Of a DNA stretch of 57,037 bases, positions 9,830 through 21,200 are shown in pieces; the first letter of the stretch is position 1; the number at the start of each line of letters is the position of its first letter. A program made the position numbers and the translations under genes. The notes under the pieces were generated by a model that saw nothing but the letters and a program-made list of their open reading frames with translations, had not been told where the DNA came from and did not search any database. The stretch is taken from positions 1 through 57,037 of the forward strand of contig JAAVTG010001030.1 in assembly GCA_011947345.1 (NCBI GenBank), read 5' to 3'. The DNA is from Phytophthora quininea (Eukaryota > Oomycota > Peronosporomycetes > Peronosporales > Peronosporaceae).

Positions 9830-11225
9830 CTAAGCACTTTTTGCCTTGTTCGGCTACATTGCGGCGTTAGTGGTAGTTGCTCGGGATTACACGACTGTGG
9901 AAAGCTTCGCCAGGGATTTTTCGCTCGCCACCGTAGTCTTGAGAACGTGGATCATCATCCATTTTGCGGCTTCAATAGTTTTGAGTCGGTACTGAGGTGG
10001 TAAGGTGTGCATGCGTCATGGGAGCTCCTCTATCCGATGCTGTGGCAGCACTCTACGGCCACGTCATGGACGCATTTCGCCGAGCGCAAAGCTGCGATAA
10101 TCAACACCGTAGGCGATACTCTGCAGAGTCATGACGTTGCCGCGTTCTTTCTTGCATCTTGCTGTAGTCGGACTTTCCTTTGCCATCCCGGTAGTGCCCC
10201 AGCATCGCAAACAACCACATTTTCTCCCAGAGAGGGATTGCTGGGGCACTAGCAGTCTCAGCCGTCCTTGTCCATCGCCGTGTCGGTGTCAGTGTCCTTG
10301 CCCCCCTCATCGTCTCAGCCGTCCAGTAGCCCAATTTCCATTATCGACTCGGTTGTTTTTGGTACAAACTTGATACTCATGACGCTGGCCACGCTGTCCT
10401 GATCAGCCGTTGCTGCTGCGTTCTCCACGCCGCAGAGAAATCACCCAATGTTCATGAAAATCGTCTGTTGCTAAAATGGGGATCAACTTCAACATCGTTA
10501 TAAACTAAATCACGACACCTAAATGTAGCGTGATTTCAAAAGAACGTGCCCCATCTGTTCTTGAAAATGATAGAGGAACGGCGACCGAGCATCAGAGGAA
10601 TGATCCCCAATTAATAAAATTAAAATCAATACTGATTTTTATCAATTCTTAAGTTGAAGTTGACGATGACCAAACTGAAGATGATGAGCAGTAACTCTTC
10701 GGCAGCGGATGGACGACATGGACGACATGGACGACATAAGTTCATGTAATTTTATGCTTAACCCGCCATGGTCAGCATGCAAAAATATTCGCTTTAGTCT
10801 AGGAAAATGTGGTCAAATAGTTAAATTGTTAATCAACACCGCTGATGGGCTCTTTGATTATGATTTCTGTGGACTTTATGTATTTAAGACCAACCCTAAA
10901 ACTAATACAAATACAGATTATGTCAATATAAAGTTGTACCCGAACCCGCCGTGGTCAAGCAAAGACTGACTAAAATATGATTAGAATTTCACGAATCTTG
11001 ACAGTTCGAATAAAGGGACTATAACATATGGAATGTGTCGAGCTCCATACAAAACACAAGTAAAATTTAAATTTCTGTACGTTTTATTTAATCACCCAAA
11101 GTTAGTGCACATTGTTGCCCCGCTGATCCAATACGGTTCAACTCCCACATATGATTATCACGGGAGACTCGACAGCTTCGATCATTTATTAGTCCAAACA
11201 GAATTATCATTTCATCAAAATATTG
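9830..11225. other. Intergenic, repeat-poor sequence with a 9-bp tandem motif
   Basis: Several short overlapping frames occur on both strands and none has a recognisable domain. At about 10705-10737 the 9-mer ATGGACGAC is repeated three and a half times. CCCGCCATGGTCAGC (about 10761) and CCCGCCGTGGTCAAG (about 10947) are related 15-mers about 186 bp apart. No gene call is justified. Confidence 0.4.
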
Positions 11226-11380
11226 TGGTAGATTATTAAACGGGTCTTTTGCGGGCCTGGTTAGGCCGCTGGTCAGGCTGATCCTGACCCATACCAGCCG
11301 ATAGATTACACAGAAAAAAACATGGTGAGCCCGACCTGACCCATATCCGTACCAGAAAAATTAAGGATTTGAAGGCCATG
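11226..11380 (+). repeat. GC-rich palindromic repeat, copy 1
   Basis: It contains TCTTTTGCGGGCCTGGTTAG, GCCGCTGGTCAGG and the perfect hairpin GGTCAGGCTGATCCTGACC, followed by CCTGACCCATACCAG and GACCTGACCCATATCCGTAC. The same signature occurs in opposite orientation at 15.27-15.39 kb. The two copies face each other across the oxygenase-like copy 2 and the Mutator-like gene. Confidence 0.55.
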
Positions 11381-11552
11381 GATAATACTAGTACCGGTAT
11401 TGTATCAACGCTGGTTTCATTACTACAGTACTAGTATAGTCATACAGCAATACTGCAAAAACAAGCCAATCGTTTGGTCCGTATCTCGTACCGTTTCGCC
11501 CGTATCTCCTATCGTTTGGGCCGTATCCTGGCTGAATTCTATCATTTCGGAA

Positions 11553-12240
11553 ATGGCCTCCAAATCAGCAGTTGACTACAGTGCTTTGCCACCTTATAGG
11601 TGGCTTCGCTTTCGAAGCTCTCCGCAGAATTGTTGGAGAAATTACTAGATGAAGCGAAGAGTTGCAATTATGTTCCCGTATTCAAGAGCGTCGGTGGTGA
11701 AGAAGAGTACACGCATCGTCTCCAATCCCGCCTTCCGGAGGATCCAAACGTGCTATCAGACGCTATGAAAGTTATGCACCAGAACCTATGCTACGCTGTA
11801 CGCAGCCATGACCAAAACTACATGCCTACGGTGTATTCGTTCATGAAGTCGTCGGCACGTGGCGTTGAACAAGACCCGCACAAGGATTACACCCCGAAGC
11901 TATCGCCAAGGTGACGAAGAAGTACCCGCACACCATCCCGTGCAGCATGATTGTCGCGCTTCAACAAGGAACTCGCCTGAAGGTTTTCGACAGCTGCTAC
12001 GAGACGGCGGACCCCTCACGGGCGCAGTTGGTGGACCTGTACCGTGGTGTGGTAAAGCGATTTGCCTGGGAAACAGGGACTAGTCGTGAGGCATCGCGAT
12101 GCGTGGCGAGGATTCGCTCACGGTCATTCCCAGCGGAGTCTTCCCTGATTGGCTGGATTTTTAAGCCTGGCGAGGTCTCAATGGTCAGTCAGCGGGAATC
12201 ACTTTTGTGGATTGAACCATTATGCCCAACGTAAGGCGCT
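11553..12240 (+). pseudogene. 2-oxoglutarate/Fe(II) oxygenase-like protein, copy 2
   Basis: The ATG at 11553 starts MASKSAVDYSALP. After a frame change at about 11600, LLDEAKSCNYVPVFKSVGG matches LLDEATLRNYVPVFQ of the copy at 7.3-8.07 kb. VYSFMKSSARGVEQDPHKDY aligns with its SVFSFIRPW...QDAHQD segment, preserving the HxD motif. SMIVALQQGTRLKVFDSCYE matches the following strand region, after a further frame change near 11913. Recognisable similarity fades after about 12040, so the distal metal-binding half is lost or diverged. Related to but clearly older than copy 1. Confidence 0.5.
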
Positions 12241-13072
12241 GTGATTGGCCATTCCTCAAAATGTTCGGTGACACGTCGACGTCACCTTTTCCAACGGACA
12301 AAGATCCAGGCGACCCTTCCCAAGCCCTGGCGACGGTTGGGAGCCTCAGTGCCTGTTGGGAAAGCTGGTTGGCTACAGCTGGATCATCGATGACTCTTGG
12401 GAGGGCTCGGTAGCAACGACCCGACCTCTCCGAAACCTCGGTGGCCAGTCTGAGAGCTCGACGACGCTTCGGGGACCTCGGCGGTGGGTTCAGCGAGGTC
12501 GCAGTTAGGAAACGGATCATATTTCACTGCATATTTGTATGGAAAGTAGGAAAGATAGGATTTACATAAGCCCGAATGGGCACTACATATACAGAACAGA
12601 ATTTCCCCTCAAACACACAAGGGCCAAGTCCGGCAGCGGAATCGTCTTTGGTACGTTGCGTCTGGATCCGCCCGTTTGAGCGGGTTATGTCTGTCGGTGG
12701 GCACGTTTATCCGTGAGGACAGTGCTCGCCCCTCGGCCAAGCCAAGAGTTTGTGGCAAGGTTGAGTGTGTATAGCGTGACGGCTGAATTGCCAGCGCTTG
12801 TATTCGGGGTCGAGTGTTCTCCCCGCTTCTCTAAAGGTCACCGCAGGCTGAGACCTCGGTGGACTCGCAGTCGGCCTTAATTGGCTTTGGACCCTTCTGC
12901 TGTTGGGCCAGTGAGGTTGGGCGCGCTAGGGAGCCCGTGCTAGTGGCTTCTGTTTACTTGCGAAGGTTGCGTGGACGGATCGCAAGGCCATTCCGTCTCG
13001 GTGCTAGGGCTGAATCTGGGTCTTCCGATTTGAGCCCCAACTCTCGTTGACCTTCCTGGTTGACGTTTTGTT
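12241..13072. repeat. Diverged dispersed repeat block, copy 2, and flanking sequence
   Basis: 12.96-13.14 kb aligns with 6.93-7.13 kb at moderate identity (see copy 1). The preceding 12.24-12.9 kb is GC-rich with no supported gene; open frames at 12185-12520 (minus) and 12859-13050 (plus) have no recognisable features. Confidence 0.5.
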
Positions 13073-13342
13073 GTGGGTGGAGTCTATCCGTACTACCAAC
13101 GAGTTTTCACGTGGAATCCTATACGACGCGATGGATGTCAACTCGGAGAGGATGCGCCAGCATCGGTTCTACCGCCAGGACAATCCGAAGGCGGCAAAGG
13201 CAGTCGTGTCCGTGTCCGCAAGAACCGCCCGAAGGAGCCTACGCGCAAGTGCCCAAGGTGCGACAAGATTTACAGCGCTGGCGGTTACCCCAAACATCGC
13301 AACAAAATACCGCCGTGTCAACCGCAACAGACCGAAGTATAG
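13073..13342 (+). CDS. Small zinc-finger ORF, 89 residues
   Basis: The frame ends in a basic segment (RVRVRKNRPKEPTRK) followed by KCPRCDKIYSAGGYPKHRNK and IPPC, a C-x2-C...H...C pattern resembling a single C2HC/C2H2 finger. The start is uncertain: the frame opens inside the repeat block, and the first Met in the record is not clearly ATG. It lies head to tail against a Mutator-like transposase and could be an accessory ORF of that element or the C-terminal finger of the degenerate oxygenase-like gene upstream. Confidence 0.4.
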   Translation: MGGVYPYYQRVFTWNPIRRDGCQLGEDAPASVLPPGQSEGGKGSRVRVRKNRPKEPTRKCPRCDKIYSAGGYPKHRNKIPPCQPQQTEV

Positions 13343-13600
13343 GCTAGCGTAGGTAGTTACTGCTAACCGGAATGAAAGGAAGAGGCCATCGACACACACC
13401 ACATACTTCTGACGTTTTTCTTTATTAAAACTGTCGATACAATGTTGAAAGGTAAATGCTACGTGTATTGTGTTTGTTATCGTCAAGGCTCCTTGGAATA
13501 AACGTGAGAAAGAGAAAGAAACTGAAAAAGAGACACCGATAAAGCGTAGCGTTAGCCTGGCCGTCAGTCGCGCGGGTTGCACTGTAAACTCCGGGGAACC

Positions 13601-14951
13601 TCATATGTTCCGTACGGTGGGGAACGATATATCCTCCAAGAGCTTGACGTAGCGGCTCGCATGCTCCTCGATCACCCCTATGAATGTCGGCAGATTGGGG
13701 TGGCTCGAAGGAAACGCGTTGTTGATCTCGCGGTTGTAACGCTCCAAGGGGTTGTTGGTGCGGTTGACAACCGTGCGTTGAATGCCAAACACGTTCCAAA
13801 AATGCGGAGGATACAGCTCCATCCACGTCTTGCGAAAGTACACCCAGAATTGCTCCCACTTCGTCGCGGAGTACTCAACACCCTTCCCACGAAGGTCCAC
13901 GTTGAGCTTTTGACCACGAAATTGATGACATGGGGGTCAATGCGGTCATAAGGGATGACAGTAAGCGAGTCGAGGTATCCAGGCTGCATCATGAGAGAGA
14001 TCTCGTCCGTAGGCAGGTGGAGTTTCTGCATCTTACGTCGGACAGCCTGCTTAAAATGAAAGAGGCAACCGATGATATCAGCGCTCGGGAACTGATCTTC
14101 CACGGCGTTGATGAGACCGCGCTCAAAGTCGCATGGTACCGTCCCAACATCCATCGTCATACCAGTTGCAGCTTGCACACAATGAAGCGTGCTCCAGTAA
14201 GTCCACTCAGACTTGTTAGTCGTGAGGCAGTACATACAGGGAACAAAGCACTTGGAGCCGCGGTCGTGGACCATGACGATGATGCATTGATAGAAGGTGC
14301 TGGGCACGCCGTGGAAAGTTCCGTCGATGAACAACGAAGTCTGGTTGTAAGACAGCAGCCTGGTCAACGCGGGGTGGCCCCATCCGAGAATGTGCTGGAC
14401 TTTACCCTCGTCGACGTAGGTGTAGTGGAACTGGAAAAATATTGCATCACCAACCTTCGCCATGGAGAGCGGAGGAACCTCGACACGTCCGTAGATTGAA
14501 GACCCAAAGTGTGCGTTGCGGGTACGGTACACACGACTCATCACTTGGTCGCGCGTGAGTCTCCGGATCATCTTCTTGGACGTGAATTCCTCTCGCACCA
14601 TCTCCCAGATCTTCGACGACACGAGTGTCAGGTTTGACAGCGCAAGATTATCAACTTCGCGCTTCATGTCTTCGACGACGTCCACCGCCTCAGGAGGGTG
14701 CAAGTTCCGGTCGCAGGCGTGTTGTTTTCGTCAATTCTTCTGCCGCAGGTGCGCGTAATTGCGTTCTGGTAGGAACCGTCTGCCATCTCGTCGACACGGG
14801 CCTTGCACTTGGTGCTGCGGCAGTAACTGCAACGATATGATGTCTTGCGGCCTGAAGAGTACGCCTTCGTGTAGGTGAAGTCTTGCCAGTTGACAGTGGT
14901 CTTGAAAGGGCACAGTTCTTGAACGTCGTCCATTTTGGAAATGAACGCCAA
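13601..14951 (-). pseudogene. Mutator-like (MULE) transposase, interrupted
   Basis: The N-terminal part (14951-14664) has a FLYWCH-like zinc region (YRCSYCRSTKCKARV and TRTCG). After a frame change near 14705 the frame 14703-13900 gives the MULE transposase core: LFIDGTFHGVP with the first acidic residue, CDFERGLINAVEDQFP with the second, and IIGCLFHFKQAVRRK with the characteristic C/H helix. After another frame change near 13905, 13900-13601 supplies the C-terminal NRTNNPLERYNREINNAFPS segment. The whole family architecture is present in order. Terminal repeats were not resolved, though a strong hairpin sits 23 bp upstream of the start. Confidence 0.85.
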
Positions 14952-14973
14952 ATTTGGGCTCGAGCGCTGAAGT

Positions 14974-15019
14974 GAATGGCTAGCGCGGAGTAAAGGTCTT
15001 TAGTCCGTGCTAGCCATTC
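14974..15019. repeat. Near-perfect hairpin, 22-bp arms with 2-nt loop
   Basis: The left arm GAATGGCTAGCGCGGAGTAA-AG (14974-14995) and right arm (14998-15019) are reverse complements at 20 of 22 positions, separated by GT. The outer sequence AAGTGAATGG/CCATTCATTTT extends the symmetry weakly. It lies just 5' of the Mutator-like transposase start and could be a promoter element, a terminator of divergent transcription, or a fused terminal repeat of the transposon. Confidence 0.8.
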
Positions 15020-15269
15020 ATTTTCCATTCACGTACTTAAGCAGAAGCGAACAAGTCACGAATTGCCTCCTCTGGACACAGCACGAGAGCTAACATTAAA
15101 ATCAATGTCAGCTGGGATTAACAAGAGGAAGTGTAGATGTGAAGGTCTGCAATGGGACCTTTATGTCGAAAAGGTGTAATCGAATCCGGATATTCATGAT
15201 ATATCATTTTATATGAGTTTTACGAAAGTATGAAACTACTATTATTATTCCTGGTAAATTACTAAGCAA

Positions 15270-15395
15270 AGAACGCAAGAGGTATTTTCCGGGTCTGGCC
15301 TTGGTCAGCATGACCAGGAGCCATATCCATCAAATATGCATACCCGACCAGCGGCCTTACCAGACCTGCAAAAGGCCCGAAAAAATCTAACCAAT
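15270..15395 (-). repeat. GC-rich palindromic repeat, copy 2 (inverted)
   Basis: The reverse complement reads CCTTTTGCAGGTCTGGTAAG and GCCGCTGGTCGGG, matching the signature at 11.24 kb. It contains internal dyads (CCTGGTCATGCTGACCAAGG, GGTCTGG...CCAGACC). It lies just 5' of the second pogo transposase and may belong to its terminal region. Confidence 0.55.
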
Positions 15396-15462
15396 ATTGT
15401 GATAGGAGAGCCAGCCACAACTTCCATTCAGCGATCGACGGCGCAGCACTGGTGAGGAGACC

Positions 15463-16806
15463 ATGCCCACAAAGCCTCGTGTTCTCCGCACAGGAAACCT
15501 CACCGAAGGGAGAAGCTCCAGCTGTACGATAAGCACAAGAGAGAGCCCAAGCTGACACAAAAAGCGTTGGGAGAGTGGTGCCGGGTCAAATTTGGCCTCG
15601 AGTAGTTCCCTGTTCAAGCTACAATATCAATTATTCTACGGCGCTTTAGTAAGTCACCAGCCATGACCATTGATCCCCATAGGAAGACAAACCGTGCTGT
15701 CACGTACCCGGAGTTAGATGAGGCTCTAGCACTCTGGGTCAACGACAAACAGGCCAACAATGTACCCATCTCGGACGAGCTCATACAAATGAAGGGACGA
15801 CAGCTTTTTGAGGCACTAAAAGAGCGCAGTGTGACGGGAAAAAATATTACATTTTCTGCGGGATGGCTCAGTGCATTTAAAGCGCGTCATGACTTCAAAA
15901 AAATGCGATTACATGGAGAAGGCGCTAGTGCAAACAGTGAGGCTGTTGCTGATTTCTTTGCTCGCATTCAGCCTAAACTTGACACTTATTCGCCAGCAGA
16001 TATCTTTAACTTTGATGAAACTGGATTATTTTATCGCCGTGCCCCTACCACTACAAGTGGAAAAGGGCATGCTGCTCTTCGAGGAAGCAAAAAGGACAAG
16101 ACTCGGATTACTGTTGGATTGCCTGTCAATATGGACGGATCGTGTCAACTTGTTTATTGGTCACGCAAAATAGCCCCGCGTATTTAAAAAAAAACACCGG
16201 TCGAGCTTGGTTTGTTGCATTATTATTTCAACAAGAGCGCATGGATGACAACAGTTATTTTTCGTCATTGGTTGGAAAAAGTTAACGCTTTCATGCTCCG
16301 CCAAGACCGAAGAATCCTACTCTTGATTGACAATGCTACATCTCATGTAAATGTGGAGCTCTCGCACATAGGAATAGTTTTTTTCCACCAAACGGTACTG
16401 CCATCCCTCAGCCTTTGGATGGTGGCATAATTGGCTGCTTTAAAGCTCACCATCGCCGTCTGCAACTCATGCATGCGGTGGCTGCCGCTTACAGACACGA
16501 AAAGGGTTGGTTTAAAGTAGACATTTTTACGGCGATGAGATGGGTCAAGTTGGCGTGGAATGAGGAGTCTATTCAAACGGCTGTGAATTGCTGGAGAAAA
16601 TGTGGACTTTGTTTCGATTTTTCTACATCTACAAGGGTATATCCGCTCAGTGTTCGGCGCTCATGGAGGAGTCGGTGACCGACATTGTCCAGGCCATCCA
16701 GGTGCTACAGCTCTCTAGCTGTTCCTCTGTTGATGAGATAATAAATCCACCTGGAGAAAATGAGGTGCATTTCGCCTACACAGATTCTGACTTGTATACA
16801 TTGTAG
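15463..16806 (+). pseudogene. pogo/Tigger-like transposase, second element, interrupted
   Basis: ATG at 15463. After an early frame change, LYDKHKREPKLTQKALGEWC is the first CENP-B-type helix-turn-helix. ALALWVNDKQANNVPISDEL and FSAGWLSAFKARHDFKKMRL form the second DNA-binding part. The DDE_1 core shows DIFNFDETGLFYRRAPTT, KDKTRITVGLP and, after a frame change near 16180, LLLIDNATSH with the second acidic residue, then a PQPLDG-type third motif near 16420. The family is the same as the element at 4.8-6.4 kb but a different lineage. An in-frame TAG near 15606 and several frame changes are present. No terminal repeats recognised. Confidence 0.82.
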
Positions 16807-17204
16807 TTGGCATTGAAAATGAAGAAAGTATTGAGGAAGGAGGTAAAGAAAAGAAGAACGAAATGTTCCGAGCGATGGTGAGTATGCTAACGCTGTGGAC
16901 GTGGTTCTTCGTAAGTTCTTGGCAGAAGATGGTTCATCTGAGGCGCTAAACATGACTAAGAGGTTTTTGAACAAGAGCTTGTTCTTGTTGCACTCGAACA
17001 AGCTCGTCCAGAAGAAGCAGCAGCTCATTACCTCGCTTTTAAGCCAGTTGAAAAAAATCGAAGGTGCCAATTTGTATAATCTATGACAGATAATACTAAT
17101 GGCTATACTAAAACCTTAACAAACAAAACGGGAACGTGAGTTTCTCTATCATGTATCACGCCATACTAAATGATGTAGCATCATTTGTGGGAGTTCAACC
17201 TGTA
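16807..17204. other. 3' region of second pogo element and flank
   Basis: A Lys/Ser-rich frame at 16895-17086 (+) may be a displaced C-terminal tail of the transposase. The remainder is AT-rich with no gene. It ends abruptly where the 930-bp duplicated segment starts. Confidence 0.4.
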
Positions 17205-18134
17205 GCGCAGAGGAAAACATTGTTGCGGGGCTGTATAGCAACAACCACCTCTACATCGCCGAGCAGCTTTGGTCCAAGCTTGCTCTCGAGACTCGTCACC
17301 GGACTTGCATTGGTAATGGACACCACGCAGCTCCGCAAAGTCTTAGACGGCTGCCAGGGTCACGCCATCGTGTCCGTCAGCACCCGCTTCAAGGGCCATG
17401 CAGTCACCGAGTCAACGCGCTGGCTTTGGTCTACCTCGATCGCTGTGGAGGGAACAGCACGCGTCCTGCTGGCCATTGGTGCCAGTGGGCTGCATGCACT
17501 GGCCAGGCCATTTGGCACGACGTGCCGTTGTTGTCAGCGCAAGCGATTTGGTTGGAGCGCATGCCTCGGAAAATTGTTTCGCGCGGCGCTGCAAGTAGTG
17601 GACCAATACCAGTGGCAACACGAATCCAGACATCGATGGAATTTCAAACAAGAGCTGCTAGAAAGCGGTCGTCGTGCCAGACCAGCCCTGGTTGTTGGTG
17701 TTCTTGTAGAGACCGCAGTCACGCTGTTGCGGCCTGACGACTCGATAGGAACTCGGATTGCGTTCCGGAGCAAGCGCTTGACTCGTATCTGGCTGGTGGC
17801 ATCTACGAGGATAACCAAAATCCACATCGATCCTTCCCCAGACGTTGGTTGCGATCTACTCTTGAGCACTGTGAGCCCTCCCCGCTGACTACAGAACTCA
17901 AAGCAAATACTGTTGGTGCGCCAGCACGGAGGCGGGCATTGCGGACTCACTGCTCCGTTGAATTGTTGCTCTATAAACGGTCACATACGGCATTTGAGAC
18001 GATGAGCATGCGAGGAAGCACCGATGGCATTGAACGATGCAGCATTTTAACGCAACCCCGCGCTTCAGAACCAACTCTGGTCGCCTCAACCACGAACCCG
18101 TCAGGCCAACAACTTATTAGTAAGAGCGTACAAG
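17205..18134 (+). repeat. 930-bp inverted duplicate, arm A
   Basis: This segment is the reverse complement of 31810-32740. The interior appears almost identical: in the parts I compared I saw one difference (G/A near 18030) plus three near the 17.2-kb edge. About the last 30 bp towards 18134 are more diverged. Several overlapping frames are open on both strands (for example 17136-17888 plus and 17534-17950 minus), but none shows a recognisable domain. A plausible coding stretch reads LDSYLAGGIYEDNQNPHRSF near 17790. Function unknown. Confidence 0.9.
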
Positions 18135-18146
18135 AGATTACCGATG

Positions 18147-18178
18147 TCGCTGAATTTGATAGTGTAGCTGACATGTCG
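18147..18178 (+). repeat. Left direct repeat flanking the LINE (target-site duplication)
   Basis: TCGCTGAATTTGATAGTGTA-GCTGACATGTCG matches 27568-27602 apart from a 4-bp AGCT insertion and a few substitutions. It directly abuts the 3' end of the minus-strand retrotransposon, as expected for a target-site duplication made by target-primed reverse transcription. Confidence 0.75.
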
Positions 18179-18220
18179 AGAGTGTGAGTGTGTAAAGAGG
18201 TCTTCTATTGACGTTATGTG

Positions 18221-21200
18221 CTAACTAATAGAATCCTGATATCTCTGGAGGCTATGCCTTACACTTTTGGTTGCTGTATCAACTGGTGGTTTCTTGCGGC
18301 GAAGTTGTTTCTGCATTGCTCGGTGAAGTTGATCTGGCAGTGGGCTATGATAGACAATGTCTTGACCCTTGGAGCTTTTCAGCAAAGTGATTACCGCCGC
18401 CGCCGTTCTTGCCATCCCCACTGTCCACTGGTAACAGTTGACATCTTGTAGAGTCTTGAACTGTTGCTCATGCGCTAAGCTGGAGCTGTTGATCGGTGTT
18501 GAACTCTGTATCCACACCTGCGCCGTTCGCAGTACTGTTACTTGTGCCAGTGCGGCGACTGCGTCTTCCAGCAGCTTGTTCACTAACTCTGCAAGCGTAA
18601 AACTTGTCTGCTGTCCTATCGTCCCTGCTGCGTAGATGCTGTGTCCTATGTCGCCTAGATCTCCTAATTGTATCCATCCACCTCTCCATGTAGTTTGCTG
18701 AGAGTTTAGTCGTCCATGTAGTAGCACTGTCCATTGCCTCACGTAACCTGGGCTTTCGGACGGCTGAGCATGTTGAATTGCAACGTAACATTGTGCTAAT
18801 CTCCACCCTTTTAGAGGTGTACTGCCGTTGTCCATCCACGCCCTGATCACCGACTGAATTTGAAATTGCGCCGCTCTCTCAGCAATCGCTGTAGCTGCCT
18901 GACTGCTGATTTCAACTCCGTCAAATACCTCCCGGTTGCGAATTCTCCATAATATGCACTGTGTGCTCGTGGTCCATATTTTCCAGATCGTTGCGAGCGC
19001 TTGTTCATGTTCACAGCACCACTCGGGAATTGTAGTCTGCGCATTAGCGATGAGTTCTGTAGTTGGAGTGGGTGCTCTTCGTGACACTAAGAATGTCTGG
19101 AGCTGGTCGATCTCTTGTTGATGTGGAAAATGACCCAGCCACAGAGTTATCCAGTGCTTCCATACCTGTTGGGCCCTCTCGCAGTCCCAAAGTATGTGTT
19201 CGATGGTTTCTCGGTGTTCCAAGCATCCGGCGTATTTACATCGTCTGTCTTCTGGCCATCCAGCATGGTAAAGATTTAAGGACTGTGTTGAAATTCTGTA
19301 CACTGTCCAGCATTGGTAGTCGGTCAGAGTCCCATCCTTTTTCCAGATTTCTTGAGTGGTTTGAGACTGGGCTGCCCTCGCCCATCTGTGTTTATCGCCT
19401 GCTTTCTCCATTCTCGTAATAACTTGCTGAACCGGGAAGCAGCGTTGCCTGTGTAGTCTCCGAGCTCGATCTTTCCTGATGACCTCGTTCAATCGCTCTG
19501 CTCTGGTAGTTTTTGCCGCCGTCCAAGGCAGCACGAATAGTAGCGGTGTTGCGTGGAATGTTAAATCTCTTCGCCATTGACTTTCCTGCAATTTATTCGC
19601 ATCTCCGTCAAATTTTGGATTATTGTCCCGGACTGCTACTCTCCAAGTCCGCCCAGATTCCATTCTCTCGGGAATGAACACGGCTTGTGAAGAGTTTATT
19701 GCCAGCTTTCCATGCACTGCATAGTCTTCTGTGGCGTACCAAAGGTAGGTGTTTTCCAAACGCGGCCAGTTCCACGGTTTTATTTTTTCAGGCGCTGCTC
19801 CCACGTACTTTGTGGGATGTTTCCAGCACGCAAGCACACCAGCTCCGAATTTGCCGGTGTTCGCCTTCCGTGTCAGGTCTGTGCTCGAGTGGTAATGTTA
19901 TTATGAAGTCCCCGGGGCTGTTGATCTAATATACATCTGTCCTGGTGTGATGATGGGTAGATCTTCCTTTCGTAGCGGTCTGCCTTGCTCTGATACCACG
20001 CAGCAGTTGTCGTTCCAGTTGCTCCAGCGATAAAACTCTGCTATGTTTTCTTTCACTTTTCCTGGCTTGGGTTGTGGTAATTTGCATCGTATCCCGTCTG
20101 GGTATGGATACCATTCTATCTCTTTTTCAGTTTCTCTACTTGGTGCTTTGCATCTTCGTCCGGCTGAAGCTGATAAAGCTCTGTGATGTCTTCCCATAGT
20201 TCTAAGCGTCCCAATTCTTGTACTGTGGCTCGTTTCGGTCGCGTGTTTTTCCTTTGTCCTTTTCGCTTCATATGTTTTACTTGCTGTGTCGATGTTGGGG
20301 TGAATTGACAGCAGGTTCGCGTCGCTAAGATTCCGGGGTGAGCTAGTGAATGCCATGCTATACCGTATTCATCCCGGGGTTCAGCATCCATCGGTCGGCC
20401 TGGTTCATTCGAGTTATTCGTAACGCCATCGCTATGTCTTGTAAACCCAAGCCTCCCTGCTCCTCTGTGGCAAACAGAAGTCCTGGTGATATTTTACGGC
20501 GCGTTTTCTCTTCCGTGATGATTCCCTTCCAGATGAATTCTTTTGAAGATCCTCAAGTTGTCGTCGTGCTCTCGGGGTAATTGGGATATGTTGTCCAGTG
20601 AATAGTATAGCAGGAAGTGCTACCGTATTAAATAGCAGTATTCGGTCTCGTACCGAGTTCGCCGTCTTTCCTGCTACCCGTAATCTTTTTTCACACTCTG
20701 AAGACGGATGGCCCAGTTACTCTCAGTGGTATCTTGAGTTCCAAAATAATATCCCAGGACTCTCGTGTTCTCCCCGTCTTGCAATACTGGGTATCCTCTA
20801 CAGCTAAGTTGTCTCCATGCTTTATTCAGCGGGATCAGAACGCTCTTGTCCGGTTGTACTTGCAGTCCTGAAAGCTCTCCGAACGCAGTTAATATTTCGT
20901 TCAGCACGTTCAATTGCCGGGTTTCCGATAGAAAACCGTGCTGTCATCTACGAAACCACTGAACGCGTGTCGAAGACCCTTTGAGCCTGGAATTTCAATG
21001 CCTTTTATTTCTGGGTGAGTTTGAATTGCCCTGCCCAGGAAATCCACTGCAAGAATGAACAGTAGCGGGGCTAGCGGGCATCCCTGACGGATCCCAGATT
21101 GAACCTCCCACTTGGACGATTCTACTCCATTCACCAGATAGCTTGCTGTCGTCCCTGTGTGTAATGTGTGGAGAATGTCTAGGAACTGCTGCGGAAATCC

